Below are positions 7,424 to 15,134 of a DNA stretch of 64,000 nucleotides, piece after piece. The stretch covers positions 232,021 to 296,020 of the forward strand of contig NZ_JAJAWH010000001.1 in assembly GCF_020531965.1 (NCBI RefSeq), given 5' to 3'. Source of the DNA: Pseudorhizobium xiangyangii. GTDB taxonomy: Bacteria; Pseudomonadota; Alphaproteobacteria; Rhizobiales; Rhizobiaceae. The position numbers and the translations under genes were made by a program. The notes beneath the pieces were generated by a model, which worked only from the letters and a program-made list of their open reading frames with translations, did not search any database and was not told the origin of the DNA. Every line of letters starts with the position of its first letter. Within the stretch, counting starts at the first letter, position 1.

Positions 7424-7759
7424 TCATTCATGGATGGTATACGAACCCATCTCGCAAAGGTTTTCAGTGTCGGTGGTCGTGTCCAGGTCCGATCCTTCCT
7501 CGAACTCGAACTTCATATCGTACGTGCAGACAGCGCGACCGTCGGCGATGGTGATTTCGATGCTTTCGCCGGGGTTCAGCACGTCCTGTCCGAAAACGTC
7601 GTCTTCCCATTCCTGAACACCGACCGGCGAGGAGTAGAAGTGCGTCAGGACCGAGTTCGTTGCATTCTTCAGCGTGAACACGAGGTCTTCTGCCTTTGCG
7701 GGAATTGTTGCGCACAGGAAGACTGCCGACGCTACGACAGCGAACTTAAACTTATTCAT
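7424..7759 (-). CDS. Small secreted protein of unknown function
   Basis: The 111-residue protein opens with a classical signal peptide (MNKFKFAVVASAVFLCATI, cleavage after PAKA), so it should be exported to the periplasm. The mature part of about 88 residues is acidic, predicted mostly beta, with LKNATNSVLTHFYSSPVGVQ and two cysteines (in RAVCTYD and ENLCEMG) that could form a disulfide. Short exported proteins of this type are sometimes labelled argininosuccinate lyase in databases; nothing here supports that enzyme. The ORF runs further upstream, but the signal peptide fixes the start at 7759 despite a weak ribosome site. Confidence 0.75.
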   Translation of the reverse strand: MNKFKFAVVASAVFLCATIPAKAEDLVFTLKNATNSVLTHFYSSPVGVQEWEDDVFGQDVLNPGESIEITIADGRAVCTYDMKFEFEEGSDLDTTTDTENLCEMGSYTIHE

Positions 7760-8094
7760 GATTTCAATCCGTTGAGAGTTTACTTGGCGAAGCTTCGTGG
7801 GTATCCCTAGCGGAGTGTCGCGCAAATCGGAAGCCGTCCGCCGTGCCATTTTTGGGACTATCTGCGTCATGATCCGGTAGCATCCGGATCGGCTTCAGTA
7901 AGCTGGGCTGGCACGCATTGCAGATGCAAGCTTGCCCGCCCTCCTGTTGATCGATTGAAGCCCGGAGGCCCTTTGGGTCACCAGCAGCCTATTGATGATC
8001 TTGCGATACGGCACTTTTCTCGTCGCATAACCTTGCAACGCTTCTCCGGCAGGGTCTTTAATCCACCCACGGTCCCTGGAAGGAGAAGCCAATC
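7760..8094. other. 335-bp stretch with no recognisable gene
   Basis: This divergent interval separates the small secreted protein gene from pncA. It should hold both promoters. AAGGAG at 8080-8085 serves pncA. I see no convincing small ORF, structured RNA or strong palindrome. Confidence 0.5.
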
Positions 8095-8721
8095 ATGAAA
8101 GCCCTGTTGCTGGTAGATATCCAGAACGGCTTCTGCCCTGGTGGCAATCTGCCGGTGCCCGACGGCGACGAGGTCGTGGCCGTGGTGAACCGCCTGATCG
8201 AGGAAGGCGGTTACGACGTAATCGTCGCCTCCCAGGACTGGCACCCCGCCAACCACGGCAGTTTTGCCTCCCAGCATCCCGGCCGCAGGCCGTTCGAGAT
8301 GGGAAAGCTTTGCGGCCAACCGCAAATGCTGTGGCCGGATCACTGCGTTCAGGGCACCCCGGACGCGGAATTCCACGCCGACCTCAACACGGGAGAGATC
8401 GACTACATCCAGCAGAAGGGCGAGAACCCGGCGATCGACAGCTACTCCGCCTTTCGCGACAACGACAAGGCAGCAGTAACGGCACTGGCAGGCTATCTGC
8501 GGGCCCAGGGCATCAAGGAACTCGATGTCTGCGGCCTGGCGACCGATTATTGCGTCAAGTTCTCCGCACTCGACGCCGTGGACATGCTGCCGGGTGTCCA
8601 GATCTGCTTCATCGAGGATGCCAGCCGCGGCATTGAACCCGAGGGCGTGAGGGCCGCGATCGACGAGATGCGCGCCAAGGGCGTCGGCGTCGTCAGGAGC
8701 GAGCAGATCTTCAAGGACTAG
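8095..8721 (+). CDS. pncA: Nicotinamidase (pyrazinamidase)
   Basis: The 208-residue isochorismatase-fold enzyme hydrolyses nicotinamide to nicotinate and ammonia in NAD salvage. It carries the catalytic Asp (D8 in VDIQNGF), the metal-binding segment DWHPANHGSFAS, the DHCVQGT loop, the catalytic lysine in IQQKGENPAIDSYSAF, and the nucleophilic cysteine near residue 153 in CGLATDYCVKFSA. All expected residues are present and the length is normal. The ATG follows GGAAGGAGAAG. It is monocistronic here, since azlC is 118 bp downstream behind its own palindrome. Confidence 0.95.
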   Translation: MKALLLVDIQNGFCPGGNLPVPDGDEVVAVVNRLIEEGGYDVIVASQDWHPANHGSFASQHPGRRPFEMGKLCGQPQMLWPDHCVQGTPDAEFHADLNTGEIDYIQQKGENPAIDSYSAFRDNDKAAVTALAGYLRAQGIKELDVCGLATDYCVKFSALDAVDMLPGVQICFIEDASRGIEPEGVRAAIDEMRAKGVGVVRSEQIFKD

Positions 8722-8773
8722 GCAGCGCCCGCTCCGTCCTTCCAGCAGAAGCTTCAGTGGAATCGATCGATAC

Positions 8774-8798
8774 ATCAGCGCAATTGAATTGCGCTGAT
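8774..8798. promoter_or_regulatory. Perfect 25-bp palindrome upstream of azlCD
   Basis: The arms ATCAGCGCAATT (8774-8785) and AATTGCGCTGAT (8787-8798) are perfect inverted copies around a single central G. It lies 41 bp before the azlC start and 52 bp after the pncA stop. The size and symmetry fit a homodimeric repressor or activator site. A terminator function is less likely because no T-tract follows. Confidence 0.6.
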
Positions 8799-8839
8799 CC
8801 CTGCGCATGCCTAAAGGCTGTGACGAGGAAGGATCCCCC

Positions 8840-9556
8840 ATGAACCGTAGCGATTTCAAAGAAGGCCTGAGAGGCGGTGCCATCATCGCGTTGTCCTCGG
8901 CCCCATTCGGCGTTCTCTTCGGCGCCGTCGCCATCGACAATGGCCTGAGCTTCCTCGAAACGCTGCTGATGAGCGCCACCGTCTATGCGGGCGCCAGCCA
9001 GCTCGTCGGGATAGAGTTGTTCGGCCAAAACGTCGAGCCGTGGCTTGTCGTACTCTCGGTCTTCGCGGTCAATTTCCGCCATATTCTCTATTCGGCGGCA
9101 ATCGCCAAATACATCCGGCACTACACTCCGCTCCAGAAGGCTCTCGCCTTCTTCCTGCTTGTCGATCCGCAGTTCGCCGACAGCATTCGGCGTGGCGAAA
9201 GCGGACAGGGCGTCAGCTTCTCCTGGTATTTCGGCTTCGGCGCGGTGATCTATGTCTGCTGGAGCATCTCGACGATGATCGGCGCCTGGTTTGGGAAGAT
9301 GATCGGCAACCCCGCCTCCATCGGCATCGACATCCTGCTGCCGGTCTACTTCCTCGGCATGGTGCTGGCATTCCGCAGCCGCTGGGGCTTCTTTCCCGTG
9401 GTAATCGCCAGTGCCATCGGCTCCGTGGCCGCCTATCACTTCGTCGGTTCGCCCTGGCATGTGAGCCTTGGCGCCGCCGCCGGAATCCTCGTGGCGACGG
9501 TTCTCCCGCTCGACACTTCGAGCACGCGCGAACTGCCGCAGGAAAGCGAGGGCTGA
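8840..9556 (+). CDS. azlC: AzlC-family branched-chain amino acid exporter, large subunit
   Basis: The 238-residue integral membrane protein has the AzlC pattern, with GGAIIALSSAPFGVLFGA, LLMSATVYAGASQLVGIELF, the FAVNFRHILYSAAIA segment and several C-terminal membrane helices. AzlC pairs with the small AzlD subunit and exports branched-chain amino acids or analogues; in E. coli the pair YgaZH exports valine. The ATG at 8840 is preceded by GAGGAAGGA. An in-frame ATG at 8807 lacks this. The next gene starts 2 bp after its stop, so the two are one operon. Exact substrate is inferred from family only. Confidence 0.93.
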   Translation: MNRSDFKEGLRGGAIIALSSAPFGVLFGAVAIDNGLSFLETLLMSATVYAGASQLVGIELFGQNVEPWLVVLSVFAVNFRHILYSAAIAKYIRHYTPLQKALAFFLLVDPQFADSIRRGESGQGVSFSWYFGFGAVIYVCWSISTMIGAWFGKMIGNPASIGIDILLPVYFLGMVLAFRSRWGFFPVVIASAIGSVAAYHFVGSPWHVSLGAAAGILVATVLPLDTSSTRELPQESEG

Positions 9557-9558
9557 CC

Positions 9559-9873
9559 ATGGGGGAAACGCTCGATACAGGGACCGTCCTGCTGATTCTG
9601 GCCGCCGCTGTCGCCACCTATCTGACACGCATTGGCGGCTACGTGCTGATCACGCGGATGAAGGCGATCCCCCAGCGCATGGAGGCGGCGCTGAATGCGG
9701 TGCCGGCCGCAGTTCTCACGACGCTCGTGGCGCCGGCATTCTTCAACGGCGGTTGGGACGTGAAGATCGCGCTGCTGGTGGCGCTTGCAGTGGCTATGCG
9801 CCACCCCGGCCTGATCATGCTCGGCGCAGGCTGGGCGGCAGTCATGGTCTGCCGCCACCTGTTCGGCCTCTAA
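9559..9873 (+). CDS. azlD: AzlD-family branched-chain amino acid exporter, small subunit
   Basis: The 104-residue protein has three to four membrane helices and the AzlD marker ATYLTRIGGYVLITRM near residues 19-34, with RMEAALNAVPAAVLTTLVAPA after it. It is the partner of AzlC and would make the complete inner-membrane exporter. The ATG is 2 bp after the azlC stop. It converges with the aminopeptidase P gene with only 10 bp between stops. Confidence 0.92.
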   Translation: MGETLDTGTVLLILAAAVATYLTRIGGYVLITRMKAIPQRMEAALNAVPAAVLTTLVAPAFFNGGWDVKIALLVALAVAMRHPGLIMLGAGWAAVMVCRHLFGL

Positions 9874-9883
9874 GCCGTATCGA

Positions 9884-11713
9884 CTAGGCGAGCGGCTCCG
9901 TCGCCCGCACCAGCCAGTCGCGCACCGCCGCATCCTCGATCAACGGCGTCAGCTTCTCGCGCGTCTTGGCGTGATAGGCGTCGAGCCATTCGCGTTCCTC
10001 GGCCGTCATGAGTTCCGGCAGGATAAGGCGGCGATCGATCGGGCACCATGTCAGCGTTTCGAAGGCAAGCATCGGCATGTCGCCGCCCGCGACCTCCTCG
10101 GCGTCCTTCACATGGATCAGGTTTTCGATGCGGATGCCGTAATGGCCGGGACGGTAATAGCCCGGCTCGTTGGAGAGCATCATGCCGGGCAGCAGTTCCT
10201 GGGTCGAAAGCCGCGATATGCGCTGCGGACCTTCATGGACCGAAAGAAACGAACCCACGCCATGGCCGGTGCCATGGGCGAAGTCACCGCCCGCCTTCCA
10301 GAGCGCGATGCGCGCCAGCGGATCGAGATCGCAACCGCGCGTGCCCTTCGGAAAGCGCGCCGTGCTGATGGCGATCATGCCCTTGAGTACCAGCGTGAAG
10401 AAGCGCTTGCGGTCTTCCGGCACCTCGCCGATCGCCACCGTGCGGGTGATATCCGTCGTGCCGTTGATGTACTGGGCGCCGGAATCGATCAGGAACAGCT
10501 CGCCCTCGTTGAGCAGCCGGTCGGTTTCCGTCGTCACGCGGTAGTGCATGATCGCCGCATGTTCGCCGGCACCCGAAATGGTGTCGAAGGAGATATCCTT
10601 GAGCGGGTTCTGCATCCGCTCTCCCACCCTGACGCGGGCCCCCTCCAGCGCATGGACCGTCTGGATCTCCCTGACGCTACCCGTCGGCTGCTGGTCAAGC
10701 CAGTAGAGGAATTCGACGACGGCAGCACCATCCTGCAGATGCGCCTTCGCCGCGCCATCCAGTTCCGTGCGGTTCTTACATGCGCGCGGCAGTTTTGCCG
10801 GATCGGAAGCCTCGATGACCTTGCCGCCGGCATCGTGAATGGCGACGCCGAGGGCAAGCGGTGCAAGGTCGGGATCGAGCAGGATCGGGCCACGCTTGGC
10901 AAATACCGCCAACCGTGCGGAAAACTCTTCCGGAGGCCGCTGCTCGCTGATTTGCGCCAGATAGGCACGTGTTTCGATATTCGTCTTGCGCGCGTCGAGA
11001 AAAAGCTCCGGCTTGCCTTCGGCAGGAACGATGGCGCGCGCCAGCGGGTGTGGCGTATGCGGCACGTCGTTGCCGCGAATATTGAAGATCCAGGCAACGG
11101 AGGATGGATCGGTGATCAGCACGGCGGCCGCACCTCTTTCCTTCACCTGCGCGGAGATACCGGCGATCTTTTCGCTGGCCAGTGTCCCGGCATGCTCCGC
11201 CTTATGGATCGCGACTGCACCCATCGGCTCAGCGGGCCGGTCGCTCCAGATCGCATCCACAGGGTTCGACGGAACGAAGACCAGCGACCCGCCGATCTCG
11301 GCCAGCGCCTTTTCAAGGCGCCGGACCTCGGCGGTGGTGTGCAGCCATGGGTCGATACCGAGGCGGAACCCCTTCGAACCATTATGCGACAGCCACAAAT
11401 GCGGCGGCTCGTTGACGAGGTCGCCGCCGGTGAAGACGCTGCCGTCCACCTGCTCCTTGAGCTGCGTCGTATAGCGCCCGTCGACGAAGACGACCGCCTG
11501 CGACCGGGTGATCAGCGCGATGCCCGCCGAGCCGGTGAAGCCGGTCAGCCATGACAGGCGCTCGGCGGATGCGGGCACATACTCACCCTGATACTCGTCG
11601 GCCCGCGGCACGAGAAAGCCGTCGATGCCGAGATCGGCGAAGCGGGACCGAAGGGTCCTCACGCGTTCGGGGCCGAACTGCGGAGCTGACTTGGTTTCGA
11701 AGGATTGGAACAT
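9884..11713 (-). CDS. Aminopeptidase P family M24 metallopeptidase
   Basis: The 609-residue protein is the long eukaryote-like form of aminopeptidase P, with two creatinase N-domains (about residues 1-300), a C-terminal pita-bread M24 domain and a short C-terminal extension. Metal ligands are visible as Asp pairs in LIDSGAQYINGTTDITRTVA, His in HGTGHGVGSFLSVHEGP and Glu in MLSNEPGYY. It should release N-terminal residues next to proline in cytoplasmic peptides. The start at 11713 follows GGAAAG. The gene is monocistronic. Confidence 0.92.
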   Translation of the reverse strand: MFQSFETKSAPQFGPERVRTLRSRFADLGIDGFLVPRADEYQGEYVPASAERLSWLTGFTGSAGIALITRSQAVVFVDGRYTTQLKEQVDGSVFTGGDLVNEPPHLWLSHNGSKGFRLGIDPWLHTTAEVRRLEKALAEIGGSLVFVPSNPVDAIWSDRPAEPMGAVAIHKAEHAGTLASEKIAGISAQVKERGAAAVLITDPSSVAWIFNIRGNDVPHTPHPLARAIVPAEGKPELFLDARKTNIETRAYLAQISEQRPPEEFSARLAVFAKRGPILLDPDLAPLALGVAIHDAGGKVIEASDPAKLPRACKNRTELDGAAKAHLQDGAAVVEFLYWLDQQPTGSVREIQTVHALEGARVRVGERMQNPLKDISFDTISGAGEHAAIMHYRVTTETDRLLNEGELFLIDSGAQYINGTTDITRTVAIGEVPEDRKRFFTLVLKGMIAISTARFPKGTRGCDLDPLARIALWKAGGDFAHGTGHGVGSFLSVHEGPQRISRLSTQELLPGMMLSNEPGYYRPGHYGIRIENLIHVKDAEEVAGGDMPMLAFETLTWCPIDRRLILPELMTAEEREWLDAYHAKTREKLTPLIEDAAVRDWLVRATEPLA

Positions 11714-11852
11714 GGGTGCTTTCCGGATGATCTGAATTCAGCGGGAGGTGACGTGATACTAGCCGATCGGGAACAGGATTCGCCAGAGCAAGGCGCAAAT
11801 GCCTTTCGATTGTGCAGCTGCTAACAAGCACTGATGAGCAGAAGAGCATGCC

Positions 11853-11867
11853 ATGCGCGTGGCGCAT
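11853..11867. repeat. Short inverted repeat upstream of the DUF1127 gene
   Basis: ATGCGC-GTG-GCGCAT is a perfect 6-3-6 dyad about 100 bp before the DUF1127 start, in the 256-bp gap between it and the divergent aminopeptidase gene. It may be a regulator site; its short length makes chance possible. Confidence 0.25.
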
Positions 11868-11969
11868 AACACCATTGATGCAGCCCCTCTGACTAACCCG
11901 AAACGAAGCGCTTATATTCCAATCATCGAACGGGCGCCGAACAAGGCCCGTGACAAAAGGAATATCACA

Positions 11970-12143
11970 ATGGCCACCTCAATCTTTCGCACTGCCTTCG
12001 AACGCATCGTTGCAGCGCGTGAGCGTCAGGCCAGCCGCTACGTAAACGGCGCACTGATGAGCCTGGACGACCAGACCCTGAAGGGCATGGGCACCAGCCG
12101 CGAAGAGCTTCGCCGCAAGGGCGCAGCCCCTTACGTATTCTAA
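11970..12143 (+). CDS. DUF1127 small protein
   Basis: The 57-residue protein matches the YjiS-like DUF1127 family, with an Arg-rich helix (FRTAFERIVAARERQASRYV) followed by a second conserved stretch (MSLDDQTLKGMGTSREELRR). Members are abundant in rhizobia and related alphaproteobacteria. Some bind RNA or affect phosphate and carbon metabolism, while most are uncharacterised. AAAGGAAT before the ATG supports the start. A strong intrinsic terminator follows at 12259-12285, which suggests a highly expressed single-gene transcript. Confidence 0.88.
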   Translation: MATSIFRTAFERIVAARERQASRYVNGALMSLDDQTLKGMGTSREELRRKGAAPYVF

Positions 12144-12258
12144 TCAAACGGCCGGCAGAGGGTTCTCCCTCCCCCTTCTCCTGCCCTTGGAATACGGCAT
12201 ACCCGCTTGAGCTCTCCTCCCAGGCTCGCGGGGTCGATCAGGATCTCCTGATCGCAAG

Positions 12259-12285
12259 GCGACACCTCACGGTGTCGCCTTTTTC
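12259..12285 (+). terminator. Rho-independent terminator after DUF1127 gene
   Basis: The 9-bp stem GGCGACACC/GGTGTCGCC with a 4-base loop is followed directly by TTTTT. This is a textbook terminator for the plus-strand DUF1127 transcript. Confidence 0.88.
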
Positions 12286-12356
12286 TTTGGATTTCATAAC
12301 GGCAAGACGGCGCAGGATTGCACAAAATGCAATGCTGCGCCGCAACATAAGGAATA

Positions 12357-13241
12357 TTAGAAACTGCCGTGGCGCAGGTGAATCGTCACCCAGCCATTTC
12401 GCCAGATGGTGTGGACGTGCCTCAGCCGGACACCGTTGTAGGCCGCGAGCACCTTCCACCGCTGCTCCGCCAATATTCCCGACAGGACCACCGAGCCGCC
12501 AGGCGCCAGATTGGCCGCAAGCTGCGGCGCCATCTTCATCAGCGGCCGGGCAAGAATATTGGCGATGATGAGATCGAACGGCCCTTCTTCGGCAAATGCC
12601 GGCGAGTGGAAGCCCGGCGCTGTCTCCAGGCGGATTCCGGAGGCGATGCCGTTGCGGCGGACGTTCTCCTTGGCAACCGCGACCGCGATCGGATCGATGT
12701 CGGTCGCGAGAATCGGAATGTTGCGAATTTTTCTGAGGCCGAGTGCGAGCACTCCGCTTCCTGTACCAAGGTCGAGGGCGCGACGAATCGGCCGCGAGCG
12801 GGCGACAGCCTCGATCATTTCAAGGCAGCCGGCCGTGGTTCCGTGATGGCCGGTACCGAAGGCTTGGCCCGCATCGATCTCGATGGCGATGTCGTTAGCC
12901 TTCACCTTGCTGCGGTCATGGGAGCCGTGGACCAGGAACCGCCCTGCCCGCACGGGCTTCAGCCCTTCGAGCGACTTGGCGATCCAGTCGACGTCCGGGA
13001 TGACCTCCCTCTCGATGGCTGCGTCGGGATAGGCGTGGGAGAGACCATCGACCATCCGCCGAAGGATATCGTCTTCCTCATCGGTCATCATGTAGACCGA
13101 GGCTTCCCAGATGTCGCGTTTCTCGTCCACCTCGGTAGTACCGACGGCGAGATCCTCCTCTCCGAAAACCTCGGACAGGATATCGAGAATGCGCGCGGCA
13201 TCCTTTTCAGTCGCGGTGACGTAGAGGCGGATCTCGCTCAA
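12357..13241 (-). CDS. prmA: Ribosomal protein L11 methyltransferase
   Basis: The protein of about 294 residues has an N-terminal substrate-recognition domain starting SEIRLYVTATEKDAARILDI and a C-terminal class I methyltransferase domain with LDLGTGSGVLALGL (SAM loop), the acidic loop ATDIDPIAVAVAKENVRRNG, and FDLIIANILARPL in the catalytic region. It trimethylates lysine and N-terminal sites of ribosomal protein L11. The start is set at TTG 13241 because family members begin SEIRLYV; no ATG exists and an upstream TTG at 13304 would add 21 residues. Ribosome-site evidence is weak for both. Confidence 0.88.
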   Translation of the reverse strand: MSEIRLYVTATEKDAARILDILSEVFGEEDLAVGTTEVDEKRDIWEASVYMMTDEEDDILRRMVDGLSHAYPDAAIEREVIPDVDWIAKSLEGLKPVRAGRFLVHGSHDRSKVKANDIAIEIDAGQAFGTGHHGTTAGCLEMIEAVARSRPIRRALDLGTGSGVLALGLRKIRNIPILATDIDPIAVAVAKENVRRNGIASGIRLETAPGFHSPAFAEEGPFDLIIANILARPLMKMAPQLAANLAPGGSVVLSGILAEQRWKVLAAYNGVRLRHVHTIWRNGWVTIHLRHGSF

Positions 13242-13320
13242 GGGACGGTTCTTTCGGACGATTTCAGGTGAAGGACGGATGCCATAAAGGGCGCACGCCT
13301 TCAACCGCCAACCGCTTGCC

Positions 13321-13920
13321 TCAGCCGCTGATCAGGTTTTCGAGCTTCTTGATCGCAGTTTCAGGGTTTTCCCCGTAGGAAATGGTCCCGGCAAAACGAC
13401 CGCCCGCGTCAAGCAGGAAGACAGATGCGGTGTGGTCCATCGTGTAGTCGCCGTCCGGCTGTTTCTCGTCCAGCGGCACCTTCTTGAAATAGACCTTGAA
13501 GCCCTTCGCCATCTCCGTGACTTTCTCCGGCGGGCCGGAAATGCCGATGATGCGGTCGCTGACATTGGAGATGTACTGGTCAAGAAGCTCAGGCGTATCA
13601 CGCTCCGGATCGATGCTGACCAGATAGCCGCCAAGCTTCGTGCCGTCCGGATCGACCTGCTTCATCCAGCCGTTCAGTTCAAAGATCGTCGTGGGGCAGA
13701 CTTCCGGGCAATGCGTGAAACCGAAGAACAGCGCCGTCGGCTTCTGTCGGAAGGCCTCTTCCGTGATGGGTTGGCCATTCTGCGCCACGAGCTGGAAGGG
13801 AACGCCGAAGGGACCTTCCGCGATCTGCTCCTTGCTTCGCGTCACTTCGAAGGTAAGCCATGCCAGCACGCCGCCTAGCACGACGACGGCGGCCCAAAGG
13901 ATGATGCGCAGCGTTCTCAT
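13321..13920 (-). CDS. Sco1/SenC family copper chaperone-like protein
   Basis: The 199-residue protein has one N-terminal membrane anchor (residues about 5-23) and a thioredoxin-fold domain in the periplasm. The copper ligands are all present: Cys71 and Cys75 in CPEVC and His163 in MDHTASVFLL. Sco proteins deliver copper to the CuA site of cytochrome c oxidase or reduce its cysteines. The start at 13920 follows GAGAGAAG. No oxidase genes are nearby, so its partner is elsewhere. The downstream (upstream in coordinate) prmA lies 79 bp away. Confidence 0.92.
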   Translation of the reverse strand: MRTLRIILWAAVVVLGGVLAWLTFEVTRSKEQIAEGPFGVPFQLVAQNGQPITEEAFRQKPTALFFGFTHCPEVCPTTIFELNGWMKQVDPDGTKLGGYLVSIDPERDTPELLDQYISNVSDRIIGISGPPEKVTEMAKGFKVYFKKVPLDEKQPDGDYTMDHTASVFLLDAGGRFAGTISYGENPETAIKKLENLISG

Positions 13921-14022
13921 GTCTTCTCTCTTAATTGCCGGTTCACACGCTCGACAGGGTTTCGATTAAGACAAAGCCACCGAGCGGGCAAATCAATAGC
14001 GCGTTGGAAGGCCCGGCGCGCT

Positions 14023-14037
14023 GATTTGTCTCAAATC
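14023..14037. repeat. Short inverted repeat between Sco gene and 52-residue membrane-protein gene
   Basis: GATTTG-TCT-CAAATC is a perfect 6-3-6 dyad about 100 bp upstream of the Sco start codon. It could be a regulator site or weak hairpin. It does not match the FNR/ANR consensus TTGAT-N4-ATCAA. Confidence 0.25.
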
Positions 14038-14077
14038 GAGCGGGCGTCAGATCGAGACGTCAGAGGCAAAAGGAATA

Positions 14078-14236
14078 TCAGAGGCAGGTCGAAAGTCCGG
14101 CTTCGCCGAGCGTCAGAAGCATGGTCGAGCCGTACTGCATCCAGCCATAGAAGGCCGCGGCGAACAGCCCCGTCCCCATCAGGGAGGCGAGGAGCAAAAG
14201 CGGGAGACGATGGGCCGGGGTCAAAACCTGTTCCAT
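14078..14236 (-). CDS. Small membrane protein, 52 residues
   Basis: This short gene starts MEQVLTPAHRLPLLLL and reads to TGA at 14078 without interruption. It has two hydrophobic stretches, residues about 11-30 (LPLLLLASLMGTGLFAAAFY) and about 37-50, joined by a GWMQYGS turn. TAGGAT lies 6 bases before the ATG. The amphipathic, membrane-like composition and good ribosome site make it a plausible small inner-membrane protein upstream of the Sco gene. I know no named function for it. Confidence 0.68.
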   Translation of the reverse strand: MEQVLTPAHRLPLLLLASLMGTGLFAAAFYGWMQYGSTMLLTLGEAGLSTCL

Positions 14237-14292
14237 AGCTTCATCCTAGCGCCAAACCTTCCCGACTGGAAGTGGCCGCGTCCGCAGGATTG

Positions 14293-14308
14293 TTAGCCGA
14301 AGTTTAAC
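14293..14308 (+). promoter_or_regulatory. CtrA-like box upstream of cheW
   Basis: TTAG-N7-TTAAC matches the CtrA full site TTAA-N7-TTAAC with one mismatch, 195 bp upstream of the cheW start. CtrA controls chemotaxis and motility genes in many alphaproteobacteria. One short degenerate match is weak evidence. Confidence 0.3.
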
Positions 14309-14503
14309 ATCTCCCCGGCATGCTGTTGGCGCGAAGGTGGATTCCGGTCAACGTTGCCTCCCGGCACGAGCATGACCAGAACCACACCGACATGACGTCA
14401 TCGAGATCTTCTCGCCTCCGCATCGCATCCGAACAAATCATGGCAGCCTGAATGGCGGCATCCGCGGAAAACTGCGGGCCCATTGGCAGGTGGGGGAAAA
14501 GAT

Positions 14504-14971
14504 ATGAGCAACGCCATCAAGCAATCGGGAGCCTATCTCGAGATCGTCTCCTTCCATCTCGGAGACCAGGAATTCTGCATCGACATCATGGCAATCCGCG
14601 AAATCCGCGGCTGGGCGCCGGTCACCCCGATGCCGCACACACCGCCTTACGTGCTGGGTCTCATCAACCTGCGCGGCGCAGTGATCCCGGTTATCGACAT
14701 GGCCTGCCGCCTCGGCATGAAGATGACCGAACCTTCCGAGCGTTCGGCGATCATCGTCACCGACATCGCCGGCAAGCTGGTCGGCCTGCTCGTCGAACAG
14801 GTCTCCGACATGATGACCATCAAGAGCGAAGACCTGCAGCCTGCGCCGGAAATCATTCCGGAAGCGCAGCGCGCCTTCTGCCGCGGCATCGTGGCGCTGG
14901 AAAAGACCATGGTCTGCTTCCTCAACCTCGACACGGTCATCGCCGACGAACTGACGCGCGAAGCCGCCTGA
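14504..14971 (+). CDS. cheW: CheW-type chemotaxis coupling protein
   Basis: The 155-residue protein is a single CheW domain, with EIVSFHLGDQEFCIDIMAIR, the NLRGAVIPVIDMACRLG core and a terminal VCFLNLDTVIADEL segment. CheW links chemoreceptors to the CheA kinase at the inner membrane. It is not within a che operon in this window, so it is a solitary copy and may serve a secondary receptor set. ATG at 14504 follows GGGGGAAAAG. An in-frame ATG at 14483 is less likely. Confidence 0.93.
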   Translation: MSNAIKQSGAYLEIVSFHLGDQEFCIDIMAIREIRGWAPVTPMPHTPPYVLGLINLRGAVIPVIDMACRLGMKMTEPSERSAIIVTDIAGKLVGLLVEQVSDMMTIKSEDLQPAPEIIPEAQRAFCRGIVALEKTMVCFLNLDTVIADELTREAA

Positions 14972-14991
14972 CACGACCAAAACCCAGCGAA

Positions 14992-15011
14992 CGGCCCCGA
15001 GACCGGGGCCG
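14992..15011 (+). terminator. GC hairpin after cheW, lacking a U-tract
   Basis: CGGCCCCG-AGAC-CGGGGCCG forms an 8-bp stem 20 bp after the cheW stop. No T-run follows, so it may be a weak or Rho-assisted terminator or a 3'-end stabiliser. Confidence 0.5.
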
Positions 15012-15037
15012 CTCGCAGATGTTACAGCGCCATTTTC

Positions 15038-15058
15038 TGCACAACTAAGTCTTGTGCA
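15038..15058. repeat. 7-7-7 inverted repeat just upstream of the stress-type promoter
   Basis: TGCACAA-N7-TTGTGCA is a perfect dyad that ends 5 bp before the GGAAC element. It could be an additional regulator site for the downstream secreted-protein gene. Confidence 0.4.
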
Positions 15059-15063
15059 CTTCT

Positions 15064-15089
15064 GGAACCTTAGTCACCTGCTGCCAGTT
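15064..15089 (+). promoter_or_regulatory. EcfG/RpoE2-type general stress promoter candidate
   Basis: GGAAC (15064-15068) is followed 17 bases later by AGTT (15086-15089). Alphaproteobacterial EcfG-type sigma factors use GGAAC with a (C)GTT -10 element at N16-18 spacing. The predicted transcript start is about 40 bp before the ATG at 15135. Confidence 0.5.
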
Positions 15090-15134
15090 CTCCTATCGTT
15101 GCGAGGGACATCGCTGAACCTAGGGAGAAAACAA

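Noticed and set aside
7424-7759. Argininosuccinate lyase label for the small secreted protein
   Set aside because: The protein is about 111 residues with a signal peptide and has none of the lyase motifs.
9971-11554. 527-codon open frame antisense to aminopeptidase P
   Set aside because: Shadow of the M24 gene on the other strand; no domain.
14023-14037. GATTTG-TCT-CAAATC as an FNR/ANR anaerobox near the Sco gene
   Set aside because: It does not match TTGAT-N4-ATCAA; kept only as an unassigned dyad.
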